Assembly (NCBI RefSeq): GCF_038396675.1
Contig: NC_088922.1
Coordinates: forward strand, 14,237,501 to 14,301,500
Direction: 5' to 3'
Length of the DNA stretch: 64,000 bases
DNA from: Hydra vulgaris
Lineage: Eukaryota; Cnidaria; Hydrozoa; Anthoathecata; Hydridae
A program made the translations under genes and the position numbers. The notes beneath the pieces are model-generated. The model was given only the letters and a program-made list of their open reading frames with translations, was not told where the DNA came from and searched no databases. Shown here in pieces: positions 1 to 19,015 of this stretch. Position 1 is the first letter of the stretch. Each line of letters opens with the position of its first letter.

Positions 1-885
1 ATGCCAAATAATTCTGTTTTTTCAGTAAAGCAACAATCAGGCTCTTCACCAGACACTTGAAATTTCAATTTTTGAATGTGCAACATTCTTATAGTTATAT
101 ATTAATTTATATATTAATAGTATTTAAATAGTAATATAGTCATTTATATAGCATAGAAAAATTTTTAGATTTGTGTTTAAATAACTTTTTTAGCATATTA
201 GAGGTTTCTCCAGGAATAGTTTTATCACAATTACAAAATTAACAGGAATATTTTATCCCATGTCCTGAAACCCACAATTATGTAAGTAATTCAAGATCTG
301 CTGCCAGGTAAAACTTTAAATTGTTGGACTTTGTTTTCCCTATAAGAATCAAAAGTTTTATGCAGTTTTTGCTAACATTTTTAACAAAAGCCAACTAGAG
401 CTTTGTTAACTCTGATTTAAGGAATATTAATTTTTTTATTCTTTGGAGTCAAAGTTCACTACTTTATTAAAAATGTTTTTTATAACTTGTAAAGATGATA
501 GGGAACTTTTTATTTCCACACAGATATTAACTTTATCTATTTCTAATCCTAGACTTTGATAAATACTAGATCTATAATTGCAGTTTCAATAATTTTATTT
601 TTTCCAATTTTTTTTCTTTTATGTAAATTCTACTTTTTCTGCTGTGCAGTAGTTATCTAGAGCATGTGGCAATATCTGAACATTTTTACATTGAACTAGG
701 TTTAACACTTTATTTTTCCAAGTGTTTCTATATTCAATTACCACAGAATTTTCTGATACATAGAAAACAAACTTTTTCTGTAGCCTTCTTCGTTACTTCA
801 GGTTCATTAATTCATACATTTAAATTATCCCAAAATTAAAACTATAAATTTTAAACTATGAAAAATTATACTTTCTTTTAATGTG
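1..885. other. A+T-rich sequence, no gene recognised
   Basis: I see no long reading frame, RNA gene or repeat here. Upstream exons of the + strand kinase (tail at 3082-5772) could lie here or beyond the window, but I could not find the kinase HRD, DFG or APE motifs in any frame. Confidence 0.4.
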
Positions 886-1050
886 CAGGTGTGGTGCAGT
901 GGTTATAGTTCTAGCTCAGAACCAAGAGGTCCAAGGTTCAATGCCAGTTCTAGCCCAGTAAGCAACATTGGTAAGGAAGAAAGCATGAACTTTCTAGTGC
1001 TCTTCTGCTGTGTTCTGTGATAAGATCCTAACAACTTTTGGAAGCACTTT
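886..1050 (+). mobile_element. tRNA-derived SINE, degenerate
   Basis: The head carries an internal RNA polymerase III promoter: an A-box-like GTGGTGCAGTGGTTA at 891-905 and a B box GGTTCAATGCC at 935-945, spaced as in tRNA genes. The rest (950-1050) is tRNA-unrelated. An A-rich tract follows at about 1060. There is no clean cloverleaf, so a functional tRNA is unlikely. The family is not identified. Confidence 0.55.
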
Positions 1051-2196
1051 AATTACCGCAAAAAAAAATTTACTTTATTTACATATAACAGTTCTCTATA
1101 AATTACTTAAAGTTTTATTGCTTTTTATCTCTTTACATGATACATAGCGAACCATCACATGTTTGACTCATACCATTATGTATAAATAAATGACTTTTTA
1201 CGCATATTGTCTATAGATTTTATTATATAGATAAGTAAATGCAAATAATGTAGTTCCCTTTAAGTAATGGAAATAATTTTATTCTAACTGATGTGAGAAA
1301 CCACTAATAGAACTAGTGATACAGTTCTCTGTTTTTGAGTACAGAGTACAAAGAGTAAATCTTTCAGCTTAAACATAATATAAAAAGGTTGTAATGAAGT
1401 TTGAGATTGTACTTAGTGTTGGTGAACAGTTGAATTAGGTTTAGTAAAGGGTTTCCACGCACATGCGCTTAAATAAATGTGTATGTCGCTGTAGTTAGTA
1501 TACTACAAGTTTATAGCAATAAAGCAATAAATTGCATAGAAGCCAAACCTTAACTTGTATCAGTGTGTTACATTAGTATAAAAAACATAACATATATAAA
1601 AACAAAATATTGGCATTTAAAAATGTATCTATTGAATTTGTATACCTTAATGGTTTTTAACGTTTCATTCCTATTTTCAGTTTTTATTTTGACTTGATTT
1701 TTTATAAAGTAGTATTATTGTATATTTACTCTAACTGTGAAAGTATAGTACAACTTTATAAAGTAATATTTAAAATATAAGATTTTTTACTCTGATCAAA
1801 GATTGTTTTAATTTATTTTACAAATTTTTCTTTTTTTGTCATCAGCGATATTTTATCAAGATATACTTTAAAGTTTAGTATAAACCTGCTATTATTGTGT
1901 GCTAGGAGTGCTATAAATGACAATAACCTCAAAGAAAAACACCCAAGGTTCTTAGGATTTTAACATCCCAAAATACATCGTATTTAATACATTCAAGTTG
2001 TGGCAGCCAGTGGAGTGGCAGCCACATGTGGCAACTCATTGGAGTGTACTACCTCCTGATCTTATTACTTTCAATTGAAATGTACTATAAATGGTCAACC
2101 TTAACAGTTTCAAGAAAAAGGACACATTTTTAACTCACTTTCAAAAAAAAATAATAATCAATACTTCTGCGTTTCACTTGATATTGTTATTAACTT
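1051..2196. other. Non-coding, no feature recognised
   Basis: A+T-rich sequence with no supportable exon. A G+C-richer patch near 2000-2035 has short imperfect repeats around ggcagcca but no interpretable structure. Confidence 0.35.
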
Positions 2197-2227
2197 ATAT
2201 ATATATATAATGTATACTGGATATATA

Positions 2228-2309
<82 letters not shown>
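2197..2309. repeat. (TA)n microsatellite
   Basis: Alternating TA with a few interruptions (tgtatactgg at about 2210). The tyrosine/isoleucine reading frames over it are artefacts of the dinucleotide. Confidence 0.95.
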
Positions 2310-2310
<1 letters not shown>

Positions 2311-2605
2311 TGGATCTACCATTGCAGTGATTGTTTTCATTTCTAGCTTCATAAATTTTTCCATTGTAAATGATATTAAATAATAAATAAATCACTTTTT
2401 TTTTAAACAAAGTTTATTTTGTGGAGTGTCATGGAGATGTCATAACAACTTCACTATAGGTGATTTTATCCAAGAGCACTGTGTTTCTAAAAAAAATGTA
2501 AACAAAGTAGTTCAAATCTAAAACAATGCTTAACAATAATTTATTTTTTGTTTCACTATAATTTACTTATAAAGATTAGCAAGGGTGTCAAAAATCACTA
2601 ACGGA

Positions 2606-2672
2606 CACATAATAAAAAACTTGCATATAATACGGGTATATTACAGGCAGTATACAAGTTTTTTATTATGTG
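2606..2672. repeat. Short inverted repeat, 18-bp perfect arms
   Basis: CACATAATAAAAAACTTG at 2606-2623 is matched by its exact reverse complement at 2655-2672, with a 31-nt spacer. There is no coding content. Confidence 0.8.
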
Positions 2673-3081
2673 GTTATGTGTGTTTGATGTGATGATTACA
2701 GTGTAATTACTTTAATTCACCTATATCATTCAGTTCATTAAAAAATTGTATTGTTAATTATTGCTTTTATAAAAATTTTTATTATTTCAACTAATCCTGG
2801 GTGAAAGCAATACTTTAGCATTTTGTTACTTGTACCAAGTTATATATTATCATACTATAAAGATATTTTTTACAATCTTGCAATTTATTTTTAATCTGTT
2901 TGTTGTGTAGCATGATTCTTAAGTTATCAGTTTATATATTATTTTCCATCAGTTAATGGAAAGTACACTATTTTCCATTATGAAAGTTTATAGTTAATTA
3001 TTTTCTATCATTATTAAGTGAAAACATGAAAATTATCTATATATTTGAAGGTCTTTTTCTTATTTTATTTTTATCTCTCAG

Positions 3082-3201
3082 GAGTAACTATGACCCTCAG
3101 GCTGCTATGTTGGCAATTGCAGAAAACACAGATGACCCTCCTTCATTATCTCAAACATGTTCTGAAAATGCTATAAGTTTTGTTGCAGCATGTCTAACCA
3201 G
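3082..3201 (+). CDS. Kinase penultimate exon
   Basis: Acceptor ctctcag ends at 3081 and the donor gtaattg starts at 3202. The exon is 120 bp, starts with the third base of a codon and ends with two bases (AG) of the next. It encodes the helix G to helix H region and ends in ACLTR. Confidence 0.8.
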
Positions 3202-5772
3202 GTAATTGTTTTTCTTACTTGACAACTTGCTTTTTCTATTAATTTTTGTATTGATACTTATGAAACCAGTTAATTAGTTTTTTTTCACTAAAAAGACAAA
3301 ATATGGTCTGGCATTATGAGACAGTTCTTAAATACTTTAAAGAATTCCTTAATTATTTTATACTCTAGAAATCTTTAGCTGATGTTCCTTAGCTGTCTTT
3401 TTGTAAAAGTTCTTAAAGTAATTTAAAGTTGGACATCTATTTTTGAAGATGCTTAGGAGTTTTGGTGTCCCATAATTAACACAGAATTTAGGATAGAAAC
3501 AATAAATAACTTTATTTTTATGGGACATTCACCATTCTTGATAGAGATGTCACAAATAATGATTTTTTTAAATACCAAATACAAAATATTCGGCTAGGCG
3601 CTCAGCCAAAGCACAGAATATTCAGCAACACTTAGTTTTTTTAATTACTCCAACCTGCATCATTGAAGTGCATATGTTAACTACGCTGTGGGCATTTTTG
3701 TTTCATTTGTGACTAGACCCTGTTACAGCACGCATTATTTGTCAAATGTACATTAGATTGTTGTTACATCAATTTTACTCTTCAAACCATTCAAGATAAA
3801 AAAATTGTTTGCTTAGGTATATATTGCCTTTCAAAGGTAGTTTCAAAAGTTGCTATAGATAGATATTGCACAAAGAACTCAAAACTTATTAAAAATGATG
3901 TCTTCACTACCTGAATATAAAGCATGATTTAACTTTAATGGTAATGTCAATTATGCAGTTGCCTTTTTTATTGATGCATGTTTCGAAACTAGTTTAAAGA
4001 GATTAGTTAATACATAGTGAACAAAACAAATCTAAGATTTAAATGCTCTGAGAAATATTGAGTCAGTGAAAGGTTAATCTTTCTTGCTGAAAGGCTGCTT
4101 GACACCGATAAACCAATCAACAGTGTTTAGTAGCAATGGTGATGGTTCAACTCTATTTTGTTAGGAAAAGAAATGTAAATGAAAACGATCAAACCAATCT
4201 CTACAAAAAGTATGCACACATAGGAAGATGTGGAAAAAAAAAGTCCAATTGCATATGAAATTAGTTTTTACAAGAAACTGTTTGCTTAAAATGGACAACA
4301 AACCCTTACAACTAGTAATCAGCAAGCGCAAAGCATTATCTTAACAGAACTTTCTGCAAATTTCTTTGTATTTGTCAGTGGTATTTTACATAGTAAATGG
4401 CTATTTTTATGAGAATATATAATTAGTGAGAATATATAATTAATGAGAAATTCACAATCATTTTCTCTAATAAACAATGAAATTTTTTTATTATAAACCA
4501 CCACTTATAGATTTTAAGTATCAAATATATTGATTATTTGTTAAAATGAAAAACAACAATATCAGTTATATGTAATGCTTTTTTATGCTTTTTTTATTCG
4601 TATATTTCTTTCTCACACATTTTTTTACTATTCAGTATTCGGCAAAGTACCAAATAGTAAAAAATGGTGCTAAATAATAACCAAAAATAATAACCAAATA
4701 TTTGTGACATCTCTAATTCTTGATTTATAATTTGAACCTTTAAAGTAACAGTATTTAAAAGTATTTGTCTCTCTTAGTGCAGTCTATTAGTTATTTATTA
4801 TTGTGCTTAAAGTGGTAAATACCAATTCCCACTATATTTTTAAAATTTCGAATGAAAATCAATTTTAAGTTTTTATAATAAGACCTTTTGACATGTATCT
4901 TAGTAGAATAAAAATACAAAAAAAGGTCTTGTTCTTTTCTCAATCTGCCAACCTATTACAACCCAAATTGAGTACTTGAAATTAATTTAAACTTTCTTTT
5001 GCTTAAATTTTTTAAATTTGAAATTATTTGATCAGCCTTAGATATTTTATTATTAACCACTTGCTACACTTTTTTCCATATAAATTCAATTATCTGCATA
5101 TAATGTCATAAACTGGCTAGCTTTAGATGGATCTAGCTGGATCTGAAAACCTGGCTAATACTTTTTTTTATCAAGTAGCATTGGTGAAAAACATGTTTGA
5201 TGCTCCATCTTTATCTCCTACAAATAACCTGTGCTTTAAAACAAAAAGTTTTTTTATTCACTTTTTGGGAATCCAAGACTGAATTGGTCTTTTCTTGAAA
5301 TATCTTGAACTAATCAAGACCATTTTTATATCACAACTTAATCAAGAAATACCAAAACTTTTCTTGTTATTTTTTCTATATTTACAATATTGAAATATTA
5401 AAAATTTTTTCAAGTTTTGGAAAATGTAGGTTTTTGTTTCTAGTTTACATAATCAGTTTGTAGTACATATGTAGTATATAGATTGCACATGTTTAACTTT
5501 AGACGAATTTTACTTTAATTGTCTTTTCAACTGATTAAAAGTTTACATCTAAATAAAATAAAATGTATTCAAAAAAAGTTAAAGATATTTTTGTTATGGT
5601 TTAATGCTGCCAAAGTTGGACCAATAGTTGTTTTTTCAAAATATTTAAAATTTATACTGTAAATTGCATAGAACTATATTGATGCTAATTTTTTAGAGAA
5701 ATGAATTTGCGTCCATCAGCAAATGATTTACTTTTTCATCCATTTATATGTGAAAGCAACCAAGTACTTTAA
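3082..5772 (+). CDS. MAP3K (STE11)-type protein kinase, C-terminal part (two exons)
   Basis: Exons 3082-3201 and 5697-5772 join in frame (AG|A splits an Arg codon) and end at TAA 5770-5772. The joined 64 residues read like kinase subdomains X-XI: an alpha-helical AAMLAIAENTDDPP stretch, SENAISFV, then ACLTR followed by the invariant subdomain XI arginine in LRPSANDLLFHPF, then a short tail. The spacing and the ACLTR...RPSA..LL.HPF pattern are typical of MAP3K/STE11 kinases, and by eye closest to the MAP3K19/YSK4 tail. ATP-binding and catalytic-loop exons are not visible upstream, so the gene is partial here. The 2.5-kb intron carries a hAT element at 3542-4715. The exact subfamily is inference. 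Confidence 0.8.
3542..4715. mobile_element. Non-autonomous or decayed hAT element, perfect 8-bp TSD
   Basis: The ends are 16-bp terminal inverted repeats, TAGAGATGTCACAAAT at 3542 and its reverse complement ending at 4715. The same octamer ATTCTTGA flanks both ends (3534-3541 and 4716-4723), the hAT-type 8-bp target-site duplication. The sub-terminal regions share nnATTCGGC-type words seen in hAT ends. No intact transposase is left in the 1174 bp. It lies wholly inside the kinase intron. Confidence 0.85.
5697..5772 (+). CDS. Kinase last exon
   Basis: Acceptor ttttttag ends at 5696. The exon encodes EMNLRPSANDLLFHPFI plus an eight-residue tail and stops at 5770-5772. The RPS arginine is the conserved subdomain XI residue. 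Confidence 0.8.
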
Positions 5773-6299
5773 ATGGTATATTTTTGATACATGATTTTTG
5801 ATTTCAAAGTTTATACTTAGGAATTAACTTTTAGGTGTGTAATAGTTTAGCTTTTAGCAGAATTGAGTCATTTTTTTTTTTGTAAGTTAAGAACATTAGT
5901 TTATTTTATGTCATCTTTTTATTATTTAGGTGAAAATAATTTTTTTACTTTGACTATATTGTATAATTAGCTACTAGTAATAATAATTTTTTTATGGTTT
6001 ATGGCTCTATACCTGCTGACCATGAGTATAACTGAATTAATAGCCCATGAGCGCCCACAGGATTTTTTGATATTTCAGATAGGACAATTCCACACATTGT
6101 GCAAACTCCAAACTTAAGTATGTTCATACCTATGCCAAATGAGGAGGCCTGGGAACAAAAAAAGGCCCATCACGCTTGTCCCCATCCTCCTGCCCAAACG
6201 TGAGGGCATTGTTGTAGTAAAATTTTCAACTTGATTATCTTAAACTAAATTTAAATTTATTGACAGATTTTAAATTTTGTAAAAAAATATTTTAAATTA

Positions 6300-6374
6300 C
6301 AAAAGTTGTGACCATGCAAATTTTCCGACCCCCCAAAATGATGGGATGTAAATTTTGCATGGCCATAACTTTTG
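6300..6374. repeat. Imperfect inverted repeat, ~24-bp arms
   Basis: AAAAGTTGTGACCATGCAAA at about 6300 faces the reverse complement AAAAGTTATGGCCATGCAAA at about 6374, with a G+C-richer spacer containing ccccccaaaa. It may be a MITE core or a hairpin. No coding role is visible. The surrounding 5900-6660 is unrecognised. Confidence 0.6.
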
Positions 6375-7029
6375 TTTTTGCATGGTCATACCAACATTTT
6401 TCTACGAAATTATTGTTATGACCATTATTATGTCTATGTAATAGCCCTAGTAATGAAGAAGGAAAAGAAGAAGGTAGTAAAGATGGCAGAATTCTTTATT
6501 TCTGTATGCTATGCTGTTCAAAGTAGTGATTCCTTTTGAAAAGGTGGAAAAGTTGATCAAGGACAATGTCAGCCAAATATTTGATATATTTATAAAGTTT
6601 ATGAAGCTGATTGTGACTGACTGTGCTGAACAAAATATCGTTGTTGGTCACTCTAAAGACCTTAAAAAGAACTTATAAACATATACTGTAGATATGTCAT
6701 TAGGTAAGTTCCTAAAATCCAAAAACTTTTTCTTCAAAATGCTTTTTTTTTTTAAATGAAGTTTGACAGATTTCATTTTTACACAAAAAAAACGTATTTT
6801 TTGTATTTTTAGTCTTTTTGGAACTTCGAGAATGGGGAAAACCTTTTTTTTTTGATACACTCTAGTATGCAGCTGATGGGGGAAAGAATGGAATGCAAAT
6901 AGCATACACAATTATATGCTGTGTAGAGGTCAGATATAATGCCCTTTTTTTTTTAGACAAGGTTTAAAAAAAATTAGCATCATTAGTAAATCATTTCAAA
7001 TATGACAACACAATTCATGCACACATAAA

Positions 7030-7440
7030 AAATTAAAATATAAAAAGGTCAGATAAAAAGTTTGTAGGTATAGAGAATGAAATCAGGAGTAAAAAACAGA
7101 CGTGCGCTACAAATAGATGCAATTTAAGCAGATGCTAACTTCACAGTTAATTTTATATATAGATTCTATAAGAGGTTAGCAATGAAAAGTAATCTGAGAA
7201 GGTGTAAAGTAGAAGACTTGGTGTGTTGTCATTCATCAATAAAAGAATATCAATAATATGGGGACAGTTATTTGCAGTAAACACCTGAGTTTTATTTGGG
7301 TTAAAATTTACCTGCCACTGTAAGCTGTCACAAATAAGAGTTCTCATTTAAGACTGGTTGTCTCTTATAAGTAATCAAAATGTGATGACTTTTTGTCAAG
7401 ATAAAAGATGTGTTATCAAGAAATAAAGCCACTTTAGAGG
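7030..7440 (-). mobile_element. Decayed non-LTR retrotransposon fragment (RT C-terminal part)
   Basis: The - strand keeps WQVNFNPNKTQVFTA, the post-YADD segment of many LINE reverse transcriptases, followed by broken text in the three frames. Lower coordinates (7040-7075) resemble the LINE at 23690-24290 (gtaggtatagagaatgaaatcaggag against gtagaggtagagaacggaatcagg in short matching pieces). Frameshifts and stops make it non-functional. Confidence 0.55.
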
Positions 7441-7837
7441 TAATCAAAGTTTTATTTTTCGAGATAATTAATATAGGCTAGAAATATGAAAGAGATTACT
7501 GGAAATAAGAAAAAATGTTATCAATAAAAGGCAAACTTTAATACTGCAATTAGAAAGGAATGATTTTAAAAACTTTCCTAGACTATTTTTAAAAACTTTC
7601 TCAGACAAGTTTTAAAAACCTTTCCAGATATACAATAAAAAATGAGCTTATGGAGATGACTAGTATGCCAGGCTTGATCTAATTTTTCAGACTTTGGGTT
7701 GTATGGGAAACAAGTTGAAAAGTTGACTTGGTTAGAGACAAGAAAGACAAGTCTGGGTAAGAGACAAAAAAGACAAAAAACTTTAATTTTAATACTAGCA
7801 TAGTCAGTGATATTACACAAGAAGAAATTGGCAAATT

Positions 7838-7965
7838 AATATATCTGTATTCTTATATTGTATTATATTGTATTACTATATATTTTATACTATATATTGT
7901 ATTATATTAATTTATAAATAAATTAATATAAGAATACAATAGTCACAAGCCAAGCTTGTGGCTAT
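7838..7965. repeat. Nested inverted repeats
   Basis: ACAATAGTCACAAGC is followed after 3 nt by GCTTGTGGCTATTGT (15-bp arms, one mismatch) near 7937-7970. Just before it, ttcttatatt...aatataagaa brackets a TA-rich palindromic stretch at 7848-7935. It is a hairpin-forming relic with no coding content. Confidence 0.6.
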
Positions 7966-8350
7966 TGTAGTCTTTATAAATCAAAGGGTAATAATAATCA
8001 GCACTGAGATCTAGAAAATAAACAGCAGAATTTAAATTAGTCTCACAAAAAGCATCTAGGTCTAGTAAATTTTGTAAACGGAAGATTCTACAGTTAAAAA
8101 GCTAATGGTGGTTTTTTAATGTTTATTACTTTTAGGTACTTTAGTCATGGTTTTAATGATTCAAGAGATTTTGACTCAAACAGGTAATGCATAGCACTCT
8201 AGTAGTAAGCTATGCAGTTGCTAATCAGCCTAAAGTCATAACAAAGAGCTCCTTATATGGTCTTGAAAATACACCCAAAAGCACATTTAAAAATAACGTT
8301 TAGCTCTAGTTTTTATGATACATTAAGTTTTAACATTAGTGGTATCTTAT

Positions 8351-8406
8351 GTAAATGTGATGACAAGACTATATCTTTATTGATATATTCTTGTCATCAC
8401 ATTTAC
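8351..8406. repeat. Perfect hairpin, 18-bp arms
   Basis: GTAAATGTGATGACAAGA at 8351-8368 is exactly reverse-complemented at 8389-8406, with a 20-nt loop. It looks like a short inverted duplication. Confidence 0.85.
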
Positions 8407-8859
8407 AAAAGTTTATTTAAAATAGTTATTCAGAATAATTTACAATAATCTTGTGCTAATTCATCGCATTTACTGATTAAATATCTTCCTTTATTATGAT
8501 CCAGTCACAGTCAAGTTTTTGAATTGTGCATATGAGTTTTTTGCGTCAGTGGCATTCATTATATCAAAATGCCTTGAAAGGATGTTAATAGCGCTGATCT
8601 CTTTTGTTGTGAAAAGCAACATTTTGTACATCGAAATATTTTCTTACTTCTGTGATTAAGAAAGCTTGTCACTGCTATTTTGTGAGCAAAATTAGAGGCC
8701 AAGATAAAAGCTAGATGTTACTTATATGTTGCCATACTTATGCTTCTAACCTCTGGAACTGTATTAATCAAAAGAGACATTTTATGTCTTTTGCTATTCC
8801 TATGATATGGAGAGAGCCAACCAATCATGTCACAAGCTGCTATTTTTGTATGGTATTAC

Positions 8860-9460
8860 CCTAACACCTCAGAATGCTCGGAAATAGAAAGAATGGAATA
8901 TTAGCTATCCTAATATACCATCTTTTATTTACCCAGTACTTCAGCAAAATCTCCTCATTCCTGGTCTGCAAGCAGATTATTCTCTGCTGCTCGATCAAGA
9001 ATGAGCCACTAAATCACCATCACAAGATCCTGATTTTATTCCTAAAATGCTCTTATTTGACCGACACAGAATGAATTAAGTGACCTAATTCAAGACCTGG
9101 ATTTACGAAAAAATTAAAATTAAACTCTGGCCTCCAGACTACGGCAGTGAAGTCCGTTAGAGTAGAATCTAAAAATATTAATATATTGTAACTACTACTT
9201 AACTTAGTTCTTTGGTAAGAAAAATATTTTTATTTTTGCATAAGGTTAATAGACTAATAATTTCACTCAAAATCTTTATTGATGCTTCAAACTTAAGTTT
9301 AAAAGTAGTATTATTACATAATGGGGATAAACTACTATCAGTTCCTGTTGGATATGCTGTTCACATAAAGGAGTCTTATATTAACATGCAGGTGCCACAT
9401 GCTCATTTTGGTACAAATCTAAATGCATCTGAAAAGGCAATTGACGGAGATTTATAAAAA
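8860..9460 (+). pseudogene. Decayed copy of a repeated conserved animal gene family
   Basis: Pieces in changing frames read as one protein family that I recall as recurrent hypothetical proteins in invertebrates: PQNARK...WNISYPNIPS near 8870-8920, DLIQDLDL near 9083-9105, LASRLRQ with a TGA in place of Trp near 9126-9150, and then LFIDASNLSLKVVLLHNG...SVPVGYAVHIKES at 9270-9390, the best-conserved block. At least one stop and several frameshifts separate the blocks. The function of the family is unknown to me; such copies usually travel with repeats. Confidence 0.55.
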
Positions 9461-10437
9461 TAATGTTAAAACTGTAGAAACTCCAGCTAATGTTAGAAAT
9501 GATTATAGACTACAAAACTATATGGTTAATGCTAAATATATAAATATAAATATATAAATATATTGAACCTTCTCAGTTACTATCAATAATAGAGCAAAAC
9601 TCAATGTGGTTTGTTAATCACATGGAGTCTTTGTAAAATCTTCGTTTTCGTTAAATAATATTTTTTAACAATTATTTTTTAAGTGTGATGTTTCAAGTTG
9701 TTTTAAACAATAATGAAGTTCATGGAAAAAGTACTTCAATTAATTACCAGATTTTTTTACCAGACCAAGAAATGGTTTGTGCTGTTGAGGCAATTTTTTT
9801 TTAGATAAAGGTCGTATTGATTAAAATATATAGGCTCATAATTAAAATGAAAGCTTCTGTTGGTTTGTTCTGTCCATCAATTTCACACCGAAAACTGATC
9901 AAAGATTTTGCAAAAACTACCATGCTTCTAAAGCATATACAAAAACGTTTACGTTAGTTTAACTAACTCTTCTTCTGAACAAGAAACAAATAATAATGAA
10001 AATTACGTTTCTAATTATTGAAAAAGTCTTTTTTTTGTGTTCTTTGTTTGCAATGCGCTAAACACGCATTGCAAATCAAAACTGTAATGTGATGCTTTCT
10101 CGACGATTGAAGTTAAAACAAATGAGTATACAATATTGTAAGTTTAACATATTAAAAATTGTAAAAACTAAGTTTATTTTTGGCTTTTTTAAAGTTAATT
10201 GCTTTCCTAAAACTATTCATCCCCTAATTATTATATTTTTTAAAAAGTGCCTAACAACCTCCTTACAACAAAATACACAGCAAAGTTCAGTTTTCATAAT
10301 TAAAATGTATTTTTGGCTTCCGTCTTTTCATGCAGTTGACAACATTAAAAAGTTAAAATATTATTGCACAATTATTCAGTTTTTGCAAATTCAAATTTGA
10401 TTTTAAATATTTCATTGGCTAAAAGATTTCTAATTAT
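9461..10437. other. Non-coding, no feature recognised
   Basis: The sequence just downstream of 9460 may contain further degenerate pieces of the same gene copy, but they are too broken to support. A 103-codon frame from 10089 shows no recognisable domain and has composition typical of non-coding DNA. Confidence 0.3.
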
Positions 10438-10576
10438 GTAGATAACCTTTTAATAATAGTAATCATGTAGATAACCTTTTAATAATAGTAATCATGTAGA
10501 TAACCTTTTAATAATAGTAATCATGTAGATAACCTGTTAATAATAGTAATCATGTAGAAAACCTGTTAATAATAGG
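10438..10576. repeat. Minisatellite, 29-bp unit, about 5 copies
   Basis: GTAG recurs at 10438, 10467, 10496, 10525 and 10554, exactly every 29 bp. The unit is gtagataacc + ttttaataat + agtaatcat. The last two copies share a T-to-G change (cctgttaat), and the array ends at aatagg. Confidence 0.95.
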
Positions 10577-12577
<2,001 letters not shown>

Positions 12578-12589
12578 TATTCTAACTGT

Positions 12590-13676
<1,087 letters not shown>

Positions 13677-13786
13677 AGAATTTTGAATCTAAATAAATAA
13701 AAATTTTGCCGCGTTTTTATTATTAAATAATATGTGAACAAAAAATTCTTGTTTCAAAAGCTACTTTACGTCTCATTGCAATTAGG

Positions 13787-13951
13787 GTAAACTCTCGATA
13801 ACTCGAACCTCCAAGGGACAAAGAAAATGGTTCGGCATATTAAATGTTCAACTTATCGAGTGATTTTTATGAGAAATTGGGTTCAATAGAAATTTGTAAA
13901 CACTTCGAGTTACGTTCGAGTTATCGTGAACTCGAGTCATCCGAGGTTTAC
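13787..13951. mobile_element. Short MITE, pogo/Tigger-like ends
   Basis: GTAAACTCTCGATAACTCGA at 13787 faces GTAAACCTCGGATGACTCGA (reverse complement of the right end at 13951). The TCGA-rich ends recall pogo/Tigger MITEs. It lies 110 bp upstream of the ZCCHC24 start codon, so it may sit in or next to that gene's promoter. Confidence 0.65.
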
Positions 13952-14610
13952 TTTAGTTGTTATTTTAATTTTGGAAAAAGTTTTAAAATTAAAACCGAGT
14001 TTAAAAAAAGAAAATGGTTTAAGAATGATTTTGATTTTTAGGCCGTAACGTGAAATTTATTTTTAGTGTTTTTATATAATTTGGCCTTAATTTACTTGGA
14101 TCAAATTGCTGTTTTGGATGTTGATGCAATTTTAGTTGAAAGTAAAACAATTTTTTATAAACTTCTTTCATTAATGTTTTATTTAAGCTTTTACTGCTTT
14201 TATTAAACATTTTGATAATAAGACGTATTTTCTTAAAAAAAAAAATTATCGTTTGTTATTGATATATTATAAAATGCAATACTTTGTTACAAACATTTTA
14301 AAATATTTTTTAAGTACGTTGTTGAGGTATAGTTTATTTTTAGTTTCCTTGAATATAAATATCCTCGTATCTACTTTTGGAAAGCCAAAAACAAATGTCA
14401 TTTCAAATCTTCAGAAGCAATTGATGTTTGTGCAGTTGACATATTTTTTCGATTTGTAAATACCTATAGAGTAATTTATAAATAATGTTCAACAATGTTG
14501 TTAAAAGTAAGTCATACCCCTGAACTTCAAAAACTTCCAAGTTGTATACAAAACCGTGTTTGGAATTGTTTAAGAGAGCGAAGTTAATTAAATATTTGTG
14601 GAAATATTTT

Positions 14611-14690
14611 AGCAGGTATCGGAAACCTCACCAACAGTTCTATAAATAGTTTATATTTATATAACTGTTGGTGAAGTTTCCGACACTGCT
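14611..14690. mobile_element. 80-bp foldback MITE
   Basis: AGCAGGTATCGGAAACCTCA at 14611 and the reverse complement of 14690 (AGCAGTGTCGGAAACTTCA) match over ~29 bp through CCAACAGTT, with a TA-rich centre. It is non-coding. Confidence 0.75.
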
Positions 14691-18879
<4,189 letters not shown>

Positions 18880-19015
18880 CAAATATATACAAAAGAAAAG
18901 TTACAAGTGAAGATATCGTTAAAAAAGATAAAAATGAAGAACGCGGATACTCAAAGGAGACCATCAGGTCTTATCACAGAGAACTGCTGTTGAAGAAATT
19001 AGGAAAAAAAATGCA
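18880..19015 (+). repeat. Dispersed repeat (probable LINE tail), copy 1
   Basis: This stretch contains GACCATCAGGTCTTATCACAG (18959-18978 region) and the words CGCGGATACTCAAAGGAG and TTGAAGAAATT. The reverse complement of 39300-39445 carries the same words in the same order. Shorter relatives lie at 19365-19400 and 43690-43780. Confidence 0.6.

Noticed and set aside
7578-7820. 80-codon - frame
   Set aside because: No recognisable family. It could be untranslated LINE sequence, but support is too weak to call.
10438-10576. Regular direct repeats that might suggest a CRISPR array, also 59701-59842 and 21567-21680
   Set aside because: There are no unique spacers between repeats, the units are contiguous, no cas genes are present, and the genome is eukaryotic.
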